This document shows, in pieces, positions 25,051 to 35,798 of a DNA stretch of 64,000 nucleotides; positions within the stretch are counted from its first letter, which is position 1, and every line of letters begins with the position of its first letter. The notes under the pieces were generated by a model. It searched no databases. It had not been told where the DNA came from and was given only the letters and a program-made list of their open reading frames with translations. The position numbers were made by a program, and so were the translations under genes. The stretch is from Saposhnikovia divaricata (Eukaryota > Streptophyta > Magnoliopsida > Apiales > Apiaceae): positions 198,116,216 to 198,180,215 of the forward strand of contig CM071594.1 of NCBI GenBank assembly GCA_036435485.1. Direction: 5' to 3'.

Positions 25051-25949
25051 GATAATTTAAAACAGTTCAAAGCTATCTTTCAAACCATATGCCATGCATT
25101 TACGGAAATGATGCCAGTATAATATGAACGATGAAGTTACAAGGTAACTGAAAGTATTTGTTTGAAGAAATATCTGCTACATCAAAGTAAGCGAGATATT
25201 CTTATTGTTATTAAGAAGAGGAACTTGCAAGAAAAGGTTGCAATTCCAGTTATGACTCTTTTCCAACTCTGCCAACAGTAATCATGTTGCAGGAAATAAA
25301 TAAATTTTGGATGATGAACCAATGATGGAGTATTCACCGCGCCCGCTGTTCCAATCTTGATGATCAGTCGAGATCGTACAGCTCAATTTAGATTTACTAC
25401 CGGTAGAAGGAAGAACTGACGGCTTTACTTGTATACCGCCTTACTAGATCTCCCCGGCCAACGGTTGGGCCAAAGGGGATGGACCGGCGCTACTCGGCCT
25501 CTTACACGACTCCTAGTTCAAATAGAATTCATGATTCTGAATGTAATGTTCGTCCCCCTTTCCCCAAGTATAATACTTGTTGATAAGACTCCACAAAGTA
25601 GTCATATCTAGTTGGAAAGGAAAATTTACCAATAACTCCCAAGCTATTACTTGGTAACGGATATCAACTTGTTCCAGTAATCTTACCCCTCGAAAGATGA
25701 GAAGGTAAGCAACGACTTAATAAGTCAACAGCACCCGAGTTGCGAGTGAAGGGAATACTTTATGACCGGGAAGTCGACAAGATAAATAACATTTTCCAAG
25801 TAAGGTTCCCTTATTATTAGGGAGATAGACTCAAAGAAGAATGATGTCTGAGAACCTTTCTTGATATAAGATTAATAATAATATGACTCCGAAATATTTT
25901 TCGCAATAATCGAAGAAGATAACCCTTATTGAGGTTATTCTAAGTATGG

Positions 25950-26620
25950 AATAAATATTCAGAGAATATTTATTTAATTAAAATATTTTACAGAATATTT
26001 AGGAATGTGAAAGAATATCTTAAATCAGAGTATTTCTCAAAATAATCCCTGAAGAAATATCAGGAGAATATTTATTGAATAAATAAATATTTAAATAAAT
26101 ATTCAAAACAATATTCATTAATTAATAAGACCTGAAAAGAATATTTAAGGTAATATTCATAATTAATTAGGAATTTAAATGAATATTCAAAAGTAATATT
26201 CATTTAATGAATAATATCTTAAATGAATATCAAGTAATATTCATTTAATAATCCAAGCCTTAAGGAATATTCGAGATAATATTCGATAATTAAATCAAGC
26301 TTCAGATGAATATTAAAATAATATTCATCAAGTATTTAATATCTTAAATGAATATTCAAAAGTAATATTTATTTAATAAAATAATAATCTAAAAGAATAT
26401 CCACATAATATTCATTTAATAGTCTCATCTTTAGAAGAATATTCGAAATAATAGTCGATAATCAATTCGACTCTGAATGAATATTGAGAAATATTATTCG
26501 TTGAATAGTTACGTTCAAATAATTATTTGAAGTAAGGATCGTTAAAATAATTAGTGTCGAACGAATATTCAAATAATATTTGTCGCCCAAATAATAGAAA
26601 ATATTTACTTAAATATTTTC
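25950..26620. repeat. Hairpin array in B 3' LTR
   Basis: Consecutive imperfect inverted repeats, for example AAATGAATATT/AATATTCATTT with loop CAAAAGT near 26175-26203, then several related units. The array corresponds to 4100-4810 in A. Confidence 0.8.
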
Positions 26621-29123
26621 TTCCGAGGTAATCTCGATATATCAAGGAATATTGACTCCCGGTCTATTTTTGATTAATAAGATGTATACGCCCTTCTATG
26701 AGGGTCTTACAATAACCGGCTTATAACTGATATATAACTATCTAGCTTATAAGCCAACAATAACATTCAGGGAACAAGTATATCAATTCAACTTGAAAGT
26801 AGGCATGCATGCAATGGCATATGTATATCAGCAATCATATATATATATATTTATTCAATCACAACAACAGCCTAAAAGAAGGGAATTGAAACTTGCCTGG
26901 TAGTCGAGTGCGGTAAGGGGTAGTGGTAGCGGGTCCCGGTTCAGCATGGTGATCTATAAATAGCCAAGGCATTCGGGATTAATCACTTAACATATTAAAA
27001 GTTAAGTTATACTTAAATCGAAACACGTTCTCGAATTATCTCGTTATACCCCTTTTAGTGGATTACTTATTATCGCTGATCCGACCCGACATTCGTTCGT
27101 TAATACGACATGTCACTGCACTTATACTTGGGACATACTTAAGTCATATGAGTTCTAAGGTTGATCGTTACGAACCAATATCATACTCCGAGTTTTATCG
27201 CCCGTTTTCTAAGTGTTTTACCAAAGTTATAAAAGAGTCGCCTTTTAGGGGTTCGTTCGTGTTTAACCTTGACTCGAACATTTTTAATAAATCGAAAAAT
27301 GCTCTTTTTGACATACGGTTTTCTTTCACACCTTCCTTCTTACCCCTAGTATTTATTTACCAAGATTCGTCATGACGTTACATAGTTTACGAGGGTTCAA
27401 TTTCAGTTACGAACTTTCGTTTACGGATTCGAACTACTTTTAGTAATTTGGTCATAACTCCTAAACCGTAAATCAAAATGCTTCGATTCTTTCGCCAAAG
27501 TGATCTATGTTCAAAAATCTATCAGTAGGGTTCATTAACTTGCCAAGAACAGAGAGTTATGGCTACTGACCAGTTCGGTTTCTTAGTGTTAATGAAAATC
27601 GGGCATTACGACGGCTACGAATCGAGCGTTCTAAAATTCATTACGCAACAACCAAGCCACACCGGGCATCTAATCAACTTATACACATAATAAGCACCTC
27701 AACAAGTCCAGAAGCCACTGATCTTAGTATCAAACTCATCATGTTAATCAAATCACTAAATCACTAACTAAACATGCTTATAACATGAACATAATCATAA
27801 CTAAGCTAGATCCATTCAAGAACATGCTTAAAACTCAAAGTAGAGCAAGGGTTTTCAAGTATTATACCTTCCTTGTAGTATGTAATAGCCTCACAAAGCT
27901 TGGTATTGCCCTTGGATAGCCTTAACTTAGCTAGGATCAACCATGAAAACAAGAAAAACAAAGATTAGTTCTTGGAAACACTATTCATCATCACCTTTGA
28001 TGATTTATTTGAAAATGAAAGGAAGTGAATTTGAGGCTGAAATTTCTAGGGGATCTAAGCCATGATATGAAGTACTTACCCTAAAAATTAGAAGAACAAA
28101 CAATGGTGGGAACCTCCTCTTCTAGCAACTTGGCCGAGAGTTGTGTTTCAAAGGGGAAATGGAGAGTTTTGCTTTGGTTTCTTTCTTGGCTTGGTGGAAA
28201 TGAATTATTAGGTGTTATCTTAAGATAATATCTATCCTAAAGTGATTACATCATACTCCACTAGCCTAATCTTGGTGCTTCATCTTATGACAAGTGTAGG
28301 TTCCTTATTAAGCACATCCTTTTTGCAAAAATGCACTTATACCACTTAGCTTGTAGTTGACTTACATGTGACATACTTTGGTTTCTATTACTCCATCCAC
28401 TTGCACATACATGTATCTTGCTTTCTCTGCTTTATTCTGTGTCCGGTTATTACCCGTTTCGATTGATCGTTCGTAGGAATAGTTCGCGGATTTCTATTTA
28501 GGGTTTACCGGGAATCTTTCTAATATTAATACTATCATTCTTCATCTTTCATTCTAACTTTCCATTTTATATTCCTTTAATCCATTCGTTAAATACTTAA
28601 GGCTATCAGTGTCCAGGGAACTCTCGGAGAAAATAAAAGTGCGGTTTTTCAGAATCCGCCAGCTTTTACATACACTTATTTTCCCCCTGGATCACTAATA
28701 CGAACTCTGAAATCCGTTCCGAATATTTCTATATAGTGTCATCTCATATTATTCTATACTCCCACAAAAACACTATTCATTCCTTATTCTTTACTTGTTC
28801 TCTTAGGGTTGTATAATTGTCCGTATTCTCTTTCGATCGTTCCTTAACCTTTTTACGGAACTACTGGATTAATCGTTATCGATCTGGATGACATGAGAGT
28901 ATTCTCTTGCTTGAAGTTGCCATATCTTATTCCCTTAGAAGATAGATTATTCTTACCTATGTTGTCGTCCTTTAGCATTCTTCAAGACATAAACATAATA
29001 AAGTCGAATTCCATTCATTCTTTCCCAAATATCAATTATTACATTGTAGCCGTATCCACTATTCATTCTTACATCATTAAATACATAAAAGTTTTAATTC
29101 CACCCAAAATCTGGGTTCTTACA

Positions 29124-29136
29124 GTCTCCCCTCCTT
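29124..29136 (-). other. Polypurine tract of element B
   Basis: The minus strand reads AAGGAGGGGAGAC directly before the 3' LTR, the usual plus-strand primer site. Confidence 0.9.
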
Positions 29137-29156
29137 AAAAGGATTCTATCCCGGAA

Positions 29157-31910
29157 TCAGTTTGAAAACAAGTGGGGGTACTTCTCTTGCATTGCGCTTT
29201 CAAGTTCCCAGGTGGATTCTTCTACATTGTGGTTCTGCCACAAAACTCTGACTAGCTGAATGACCTTGTTTCGGAGCACTTGTTCTTTCCGGTCTATGAT
29301 TTCCACAGGTTGCTCCACATAGGTCAGGTCTGGTTGCATGTCCACTTGCTCATACTCTACAATATGCTTAGCATCCGAATTATACTTCCTCAGCATCGAA
29401 ACATGGAACACATTGTGCACCTGCTGTAGATTCGGGGGCAATGTGAGCTCATAAGCTAGTTCCCCAATCCGCCAAAAAATCTCAAATGGTCCAATGTATC
29501 TGGGACTCAGCTTTCCTTTCTTCCCAAACCTCATTAAACCTTTCCAAGGTGACACTTTCAAGAACACTAGGTCCCCTACTTCGTAGTCCTTGCCTTTCCG
29601 AGCTAAGTCGGCATATTTCTTTTGTCGATCCTGGGCTGCTACCAACCGTCCTCTGATTAGATCTACTGCATCTTTAGTTCGTTGGACCACTTCGGGCCCG
29701 AGCATCTTTCGCTCTCCAACTTCATCCCAATACAAGGGAGATCGACATTTTCTTCCATAAAGGGCCTCATAAGGTGGCATCCCAATGCTTGAATGATAAC
29801 TGTTATTATAGGAGAACTCAACCAATGGCAAGTGATCATCCCAACTCCCCTTGAAGTCTATCGCGCAGACTCTCAACATATCCTCTAGCGTTTGGATGGT
29901 CCTTTCACTTTGCCCATCTGTCTGGGGGTGGTAGGCTGTGCTCATGTTCAGCCGGGTCCCTACACATTCTTGAAAACTTCTCCAAAACCTGGAGTTAAAT
30001 CTAGGATCTCGATCGGATACTATTGCGACTGGAACTCCATGTCGCGCCACTATCTCTTTTAAGTAGATGTCCACTAGTCTATCGACCGTGTACCTTTCGT
30101 TGATCGGGAGAAAGTGAGCTGATTTCGTCAGTCGATCTACAATTACCCATATGGCGTCATGATTAGCCTTGGTCCTTAGTAAACCTACTACGAAATCCAT
30201 GGCTATATGTTCCCATTTCCATTCTGGAATCTCTAAGGGATGTAGAAGTCCGCTGGGTTTCTGGTGCTCTGCCTTCACTCGTTGGCAGGTCAAGCATCTG
30301 CTTACCCACTCTGCTACGTCCTTTTTCATATTGGGCCACCAGTAATACTCCTTCAAATCCCTATACATTTTGGTGCTACCGGGGTGCACTGAGTATCTTG
30401 AGTTGTGTGCCTCATTTAAAATCTCATTCTTGAGTTCCTGAACGTTTGGGATCCATATCTTGTATGTGTATCTCATGATCCCTTCCTTGTCTCTTTCGCA
30501 CTTAATTTCCTCCCCGGTCATTAGCTCTTCTATGGAGTTCTTTTCTTCCTCCATCATCTGTTCCTGGCACAGTCTAATCTTTTCTAGCAATGGAGGTTGG
30601 ATTCTAATTTCCATCAACTTTTCTTGGCCCTCTCCAGGTAACCTAAACTCGATTTCCAACTTCTCAAAATCCTTCACTAGCTCTTTCTCTGAAGTTATCA
30701 TCTTGAGCTTCTCTTTCCGACTGTGGGCGTCAGCCACCACATTGGCTTTGCCCGGGTGATAGCGAATTTCACAATCGTAATCCTTGATTAACTCTAACCA
30801 TCTCCTCTGGCGCATGTTAAGCTCTTTCTGAGTGAAAATGTATTTGAGGCTCTTATGGTCTGTGTAAATCTCGCATTTTTCCCCATACAGGTAGTGTCTC
30901 CTAATCTTTAAAGCGAAGACTATGGCGGCTAGTTCTAGATTATGCGTGGGATATTTGAGTTCATAATCCTTCAATTGCCTAGACGCATACGATATTACCT
31001 TGCCGTGCTGCATAAGCACGCATCCCAGTCCTTTATGCGAAGCATCACTGTAAATCACGAAATCTCCTTTTCCATCAGGTAATGCCAGCACTGGGGCTGT
31101 CACCAGCCTCTTCTTTAACTCTTGGAAACTCTTCTCGCATTTCTCAGTCCATTCAAATTTCTCGGTTTTACGGGTAAGTCGAGTTAATGGAGCTGCGATT
31201 TTCGTAAAGTCTTGGACAAATCTCCTGTAATATCCGGCCAGTCCAATGAAACTCCTCACCTCGGTTGGAGTAGTTGGCCGTTCCCAGTTTGAAACTGCTT
31301 CTATCTTGGAGGGGTCAACCAACACTCCTTCTCTATTGATCACGTGCCCTAAGAATTGTACCTCATTTTTCCAAAACTCACACTTGGAGAACTTGGCATA
31401 TAACTGCTCTTTCTTGAGTATTTCTAAGGTTATCCTTAAATGTTCAGCGTGTTCTGCCTCTGTCTTTGAGTAGATGAGAATATCATCAATGAAAACTATC
31501 ACGAATTTGTCCAAATATTCTTTGAACACTCTATTCATTAGGTCCATGAAGGCTGCTGGGGCGTTGGTCAATCCAAATGACATAACTAAGAACTCATAAT
31601 GTCCATATCTGGTGCGGAATGCAGTCTTCGGGATATCTTCAGGTTTGATTTTCAGTTGGTGATATCCCGTTCTCAAATCAATCTTAGAGAAGTATTCAGC
31701 TCCTCTTAGCTGGTCAAACAAATCGTCTATCCTGGGTAATAGATACTTATTCTTTATGGTTAGCTTGTTCAATTCTCTGTAGTCGATGCATAACCTCATA
31801 CTTCCATCCTTTTTCTTAACAAACAACACTGGTGCGCCCCAAGGCGACACACTGGGCCTTATCATGCCCTTATCCAACAATTCTTGTAATTGTTTAGCTA
31901 GCTCCTTCAT
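29157..31910 (-). CDS. pol: Element B RT-RNase H-integrase-chromodomain polyprotein segment
   Basis: A 917-residue open frame. RT occupies about residues 1-230, with FIDDILIYS (the YxDD-type active site) near 140. RNase H follows, with YSDAS near 290, YTDHKSL near 350 and a C-terminal ADAHSRK where L is usual after ADA. Integrase has the H-H-C-C zinc motif near 500-555 (CLTCQRVKAEHQ), catalytic Asp in AMDFV, Asp in VSDRDPRF and Glu in DGQSERTIQ. The last about 50 residues (EIIDRKEQ...VEESTWELE...EKYPHLF) form a Tekay-type chromodomain, thought to guide integration to heterochromatin. The frame starts at an ATG directly after a TAA that separates it from gag-protease in the same frame; a single polyprotein is usual in this clade, so that stop is probably a mutation. 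All catalytic residues I can identify are present. Confidence 0.95.
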   Translation of the reverse strand: MKELAKQLQELLDKGMIRPSVSPWGAPVLFVKKKDGSMRLCIDYRELNKLTIKNKYLLPRIDDLFDQLRGAEYFSKIDLRTGYHQLKIKPEDIPKTAFRTRYGHYEFLVMSFGLTNAPAAFMDLMNRVFKEYLDKFVIVFIDDILIYSKTEAEHAEHLRITLEILKKEQLYAKFSKCEFWKNEVQFLGHVINREGVLVDPSKIEAVSNWERPTTPTEVRSFIGLAGYYRRFVQDFTKIAAPLTRLTRKTEKFEWTEKCEKSFQELKKRLVTAPVLALPDGKGDFVIYSDASHKGLGCVLMQHGKVISYASRQLKDYELKYPTHNLELAAIVFALKIRRHYLYGEKCEIYTDHKSLKYIFTQKELNMRQRRWLELIKDYDCEIRYHPGKANVVADAHSRKEKLKMITSEKELVKDFEKLEIEFRLPGEGQEKLMEIRIQPPLLEKIRLCQEQMMEEEKNSIEELMTGEEIKCERDKEGIMRYTYKIWIPNVQELKNEILNEAHNSRYSVHPGSTKMYRDLKEYYWWPNMKKDVAEWVSRCLTCQRVKAEHQKPSGLLHPLEIPEWKWEHIAMDFVVGLLRTKANHDAIWVIVDRLTKSAHFLPINERYTVDRLVDIYLKEIVARHGVPVAIVSDRDPRFNSRFWRSFQECVGTRLNMSTAYHPQTDGQSERTIQTLEDMLRVCAIDFKGSWDDHLPLVEFSYNNSYHSSIGMPPYEALYGRKCRSPLYWDEVGERKMLGPEVVQRTKDAVDLIRGRLVAAQDRQKKYADLARKGKDYEVGDLVFLKVSPWKGLMRFGKKGKLSPRYIGPFEIFWRIGELAYELTLPPNLQQVHNVFHVSMLRKYNSDAKHIVEYEQVDMQPDLTYVEQPVEIIDRKEQVLRNKVIQLVRVLWQNHNVEESTWELESAMQEKYPHLFSN

Positions 31911-33869
31911 TTATACTGGGGCTAATCGGTACGGGGCCTTCGAAACCGGCGCCGTCCCCGGGGCTAATTCGATGGCAAACTCAATTACCCTATCAGGTGG
32001 TAGTCCGGGAAGATCTTGTGGGAACACGTCCTCGAACTCATTAACTACCAGAATGTCTTGCAATCTTGGCACTTCCTTCTGAGTATCTATAACGTAGGCT
32101 AAATAAGCCTCGTTCCCTTTTCGTAACAATCTCTTGGTTTGCGCCATGGTCAGAATTTTCTGGGTCTGTCGCATCCCCTTAAACCCTATTTCTTTCTTCC
32201 CTGGGGTTTTCAACTTAACCTTTTTCCCTTTACAATCTATCCGCGCATCATTGCGAGACAACCAATCCATACCCAAAATGACATCGAATTCCCCTAGCTT
32301 AAAAGGAATTAAATCGACATAGAAGGATCGTCCTCCTATTTCTAGCTTACAATCGGGGTGAATTTGATTAACCTGTACGATTTCCTGATTAGCTATTTCT
32401 ACTTGTAAGGAATCTCTTAGTTGCTGGGTTTTAAGTTTCAACTTATGCGCAAAATATCTAGATATAAAAGACTTAGTTGCTCCTGAATCAAATAAGACAT
32501 TTGCACTGACTGAATTGAGAGAAAAAGTACCTGCTATCACATCTGTGTCCCTCACGGCATCTTGTACTGACATATTGAAAGTCCTAGCAGTTGGTGGCCT
32601 ATTTGAGGCAACCTTGCTTGCTCCTGATGCTGCTGGTTTGCTCTTTGGGCAATCCTTCCTCATGTGCCCTCGCTGTCCACACTGGAAACAGGTTGTGCTG
32701 TTAGGGATGACCGTGGTGCAAGAGGTAGCATAATGCCCAGCTCGCCCACACTTATAACAGTTTATCTGCTTCAGGTTGCACACCCCGGAGTGCCTCTTCC
32801 CACAAGTAGCACACAATGGCAATGTAGGTCGAGAAGGGTTGGAACGGGACATTCCTGATTGATGGCCGCCCTGGCTCACACTTACACTCGCAGATGGTTT
32901 AAACCCTACATTCCTCCCTGGTAGGGAAACCGCTCCTCGATTAAACTTGGTTGGGGGTTTTCCTCCAGCGGATCTTCCGCCCATACTAACATGCTTTCTC
33001 TTTATCCCCCCTTTCTCTCTCTCTCTCTGCATCTGATCACTACCAGCCTCCACAATGGTTGCCTTCTGCACCAAGGTGGCATAATCTGTAATCTCTAAAA
33101 CAACCACCCTATTCTGGATCCACTGCTTCAACCCTTGTTGAAACCTGTTAGCTTTCTTCTCTTCTGTGTCTACAAACTCTGGCACAAATCTCGATAGCTC
33201 AGTAAATTTGGCCTCATAGTCCGCCACAGACATATTGTTCTGTTTCAGTTCCAAAAACTTAAGTTCCATCTGGGTCTTCATGAACTTCGGGAAGTACTTC
33301 TCCAGGAATAATTGTTTGAACCTTTCCCAGGCTATGACAGCATCAGTCTCCATGTTTTTCTTGGCTTCCCACCAATAATTGGCCTCTCCCTTTAGTAGGT
33401 AAGTAGCAAAAACAGTCTTCTGAGCCTCATTGATACTCAGAATCTCAAAAGACTTTTCCATTTCTTTGATCCAGGCCCTCGCCTCAACGGGATCAGCCGA
33501 TCCATGGAACTCTGGGGGCTTAAGGGACTTAAAGGCCCTAAAGGAATTTGCCACTGAAGTGTTATTGCCTGGTGGTGGTTGGGGGTATTGGTTCAAATTC
33601 TGCCTAAGTAGATCCATAAACTGGCCCATGGGGTTTCCGCCCTGGTTCTCCCCTTCCTGTTCTACTTCAGTTTCTCCACCCTCTATTTCCCTTTCAAATT
33701 CTTCAGAGTACAGGGGTTCATCCTCTGCTCCATACTGGGAATCTTCTTGCGCATTATAGTCCTGATCTTGTTCCTCACTACTTTCACGGTTTTCCTCGTG
33801 TTGGTTGTGACTCTCTTGGTCAGTAGATTCTCGGGGGTTAGCCCTAGTGCCCATTCGTCTTGGAGGCAT
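31911..33869 (-). CDS. gag: Element B gag-protease polyprotein segment
   Basis: A 652-residue frame starting MPPRRMGTRANPRES. The N-terminal 100 residues are acidic. The retrotransposon gag domain covers about 110-260 (PPEFHGSADPVEARAWIKEM, EKYFPKFMK). Two CCHC zinc knuckles lie near 370-405 (CYKCGRAGHYATSC and CFQCGQRGHMRKDC). The aspartic protease motif VLFDSGATKSFIS is near 460. It ends at a TAA shortly before the RT start, in the same frame as the downstream 917-residue segment. Gag assembles the particle and protease cleaves the polyprotein. The frame is otherwise intact, consistent with a young insertion. Confidence 0.95.
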   Translation of the reverse strand: MPPRRMGTRANPRESTDQESHNQHEENRESSEEQDQDYNAQEDSQYGAEDEPLYSEEFEREIEGGETEVEQEGENQGGNPMGQFMDLLRQNLNQYPQPPPGNNTSVANSFRAFKSLKPPEFHGSADPVEARAWIKEMEKSFEILSINEAQKTVFATYLLKGEANYWWEAKKNMETDAVIAWERFKQLFLEKYFPKFMKTQMELKFLELKQNNMSVADYEAKFTELSRFVPEFVDTEEKKANRFQQGLKQWIQNRVVVLEITDYATLVQKATIVEAGSDQMQREREKGGIKRKHVSMGGRSAGGKPPTKFNRGAVSLPGRNVGFKPSASVSVSQGGHQSGMSRSNPSRPTLPLCATCGKRHSGVCNLKQINCYKCGRAGHYATSCTTVIPNSTTCFQCGQRGHMRKDCPKSKPAASGASKVASNRPPTARTFNMSVQDAVRDTDVIAGTFSLNSVSANVLFDSGATKSFISRYFAHKLKLKTQQLRDSLQVEIANQEIVQVNQIHPDCKLEIGGRSFYVDLIPFKLGEFDVILGMDWLSRNDARIDCKGKKVKLKTPGKKEIGFKGMRQTQKILTMAQTKRLLRKGNEAYLAYVIDTQKEVPRLQDILVVNEFEDVFPQDLPGLPPDRVIEFAIELAPGTAPVSKAPYRLAPV

Positions 33870-34287
33870 TTACTGAAAATTTGGAAAATTATACATTAGG
33901 TTCACTTACCTGTTTTAAAGGATTTTTCCTTGCATAATTCTTTACATGATTGGGTTTAAAATCCCACAGTTTTATAACTCATGGCAACTTAATCGAAAAG
34001 TAATACATATGCTAATAAACTCGTGATCACATCCCAACAAAATTGTAATGACTGAAATGGAAACAAATATATACCAGGTACCGAAAAGGTACAACATCCG
34101 AGTTACAACGATAGTTTAAAGTACAGCCATCCTAACAACAACAACAAGTCAAAAGTGAAATACGCTGTCTATCTGTCTAGTCTGCAAAAAGGGAAAACAA
34201 GTACAAGAAAACCATCCCTACAAAAGCCGGCACTACTATGTCAGTACATGACTAGACAACTAGACCACTGCATCACTACATCTGAAA
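33870..34287 (-). other. Non-coding stretch between extra ORF and gag in element B
   Basis: About 420 bases with no convincing open frame on the minus strand and no motif recognised; it is presumably part of the leader RNA. A 76-residue plus-strand open frame overlapping 34155-34385 has no support. Confidence 0.5.
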
Positions 34288-35172
34288 TCAGTCGCCACGA
34301 CGAAACATCCTCCGAACCCTCCCCATGGCGATGCGGAAAACCTCCTCAGCCTCTGCTCTGTCTACCCTACCATGCCCATCAGTAGGCAACAGTCGCACCC
34401 TCACCCGAGCCCTCAGCTCGATGCGGGTCATAGCCCTATACCCAACTCTGTCACTGATAGTCCTCCTGCCCTGCAACCTCATCCGGGCGGCTCTCTCTGC
34501 TGCTAACTCACTCCTAGACTCTGCCAACCTGGCATCTGCCACAGACAACTCTCTATAAAGCCCGTTCACAATCAAGTTGTGAACACATACTGGGACTCCT
34601 CCTATCGGGGCATGAGGTGGGGTGGATGGCTCAGCTGGAGCGGTAGTCTCTGTCTGCTGGGGCTCTGGGGTAAGCTCCTAAAACTCGTCGGGGTACGGGC
34701 TCACAGGTAGTGGTGGTGGGGTAGGGGCTCTCTCAACAGGGAGGGGTGGCACTCGTAGTCTGGAACTCCCTACTACATCCTCCACTGGCTCAACCTCATC
34801 CACAGCCTGCCCAACAACAACAGCCATGACCTGGTCAGTGGTCATATCAGTATCCTCCTCCATGGTCCTAATCTCAGATACAACCAAATAATCATCATCC
34901 TCAACAACTAACTCAGCATCCTGTCCTGTCTGGATCCCCTCCGGGTCCTCCTCCCCCTCAGTCTCAACAACATCTGTGTCAGCATCAACCTGGACCTCCT
35001 CAGGGTCCTCCTCCTCAGACTCGATCACATCAGTATCAGCATCAACCTGGACCTCCTCAGCGTCCTCCTCTTCAGGCTCAGTATCCTCCTCAGGCAAGTG
35101 CTCATAGTACGGGTCCCTAGTCCGGAACATGTCCTCATCATGCTGTCTCGCAGCTGCCTCCTGGGCCGACAT
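34288..35172 (-). pseudogene. Extra ORF between PBS and gag in Tekay element B (one in-frame stop)
   Basis: An ATG at 35172 opens a 164-residue frame that stops at a TAG (34678-34680). The same frame then stays open for another 129 residues to 34288, so it was probably one protein of about 294 residues. The first half is very acidic and holds three tandem copies of a roughly 18-residue unit containing EEVQVDADTDV or EGIQTGQDAE. A proline-rich stretch follows. The C-terminal part is basic and helical-looking (ELSVADARLAESRSELAAER, then many Arg), possibly a coiled coil. No known domain is recognised. Remnants of the same frame occur in element A (about 2440-2580). A splice-acceptor-like TTGTGTAG lies 9 bases upstream of the ATG. 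Extra ORFs are known in Tat-lineage elements; one in this position in Tekay is less familiar to me. Confidence 0.7.
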
Positions 35173-35323
35173 GTCGCTCGCCTACACAAGACGAACTATG
35201 TTACTATCATGATACTTAAAAAGTTCCCGTAAGGGTTTTAGGTGAACCTGGCAAGGGTTCTTATTATATTATTGAATTTATTATTATATAACGTCGTATC
35301 ATCTCTTGGGATATATAACTCTT

Positions 35324-35335
35324 GCTCTGATACCA
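35324..35335 (-). other. Primer binding site of element B
   Basis: Minus-strand TGGTATCAGAGC, initiator tRNA-Met type, four bases from the 5' LTR. Confidence 0.95.
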
Positions 35336-35632
35336 TCTCTGTAACACCCCCAGATCCGGGGTCGGGGATCTGGTGGTTACGGTCTTACATCCATTCATGA
35401 TACTTGACTTGAGTCCACAATAAATAAATCACATGTTGTGACCCCACAATAATTACCACTCACACACACAATAGTTATAGTCCCAAAGATGAAATTGAAA
35501 TAAGTCTTACATTAAAGGGGTTACGAATAAAAGTTATTACAATCCCAAAAGGATAACATCATAGGTTTAAAAGTTTTGCCGTTGATTACATTAATTATAC
35601 ATATAGTTAAACAGGAAACAAAAGCTGTCTAA

Positions 35633-35749
35633 CTATGCTACCTCAGCAATGGCGGCTAGCATCTCAGCGGGTAGTCCGGTGGGTCGGGTAACATGCTTGC
35701 GCCGAGTGCGCCTGACGCGAGCCATCTGTCCTAGCTGTTGTTGTGACAT
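35633..35749 (-). CDS. Short basic ORF in B LTR leader (5' LTR copy)
   Basis: First ATG at 35749 and second at 35725, giving MARVRRTRRKHVTRPTGLP and ending IAEVA. It differs from the 3' LTR copy by one residue (H for Q). The first ATG lies about 15-20 bases from the predicted transcription start, so this would be the first reading frame of the genomic RNA. The donor-like GAG/GTAGCA falls after a complete codon. An acceptor-like site at about 35182 would join it in frame to the extra leader ORF. Confidence 0.45.
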   Translation of the reverse strand: MSQQQLGQMARVRRTRRKHVTRPTGLPAEMLAAIAEVA

Positions 35750-35758
35750 AATATAAAC

Positions 35759-35798
35759 AAAGCAAGGGTGAGCGAAAGCCCACCAACAAATATATACT
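35759..35798 (-). promoter_or_regulatory. Predicted core promoter, B 5' LTR
   Basis: TATA box at 35789-35798 and GCTCACCCTTGCTTT at 35759-35773 on the minus strand. Confidence 0.6.

Larger units (their letters stand above)
24592..29123 (-). mobile_element. 3' LTR of element B
   Basis: 4532 bp, TGTAACACCC to GGTTCTTACA in window orientation, nearly identical to 35340-39869. It contains the terminal palindrome, the leader ORF, the promoter and the hairpin array. Confidence 0.97.

Noticed and set aside
30460..33759. Plus-strand open frames opposite element B gag and pol
   Set aside because: Shadows of the real minus-strand frames.
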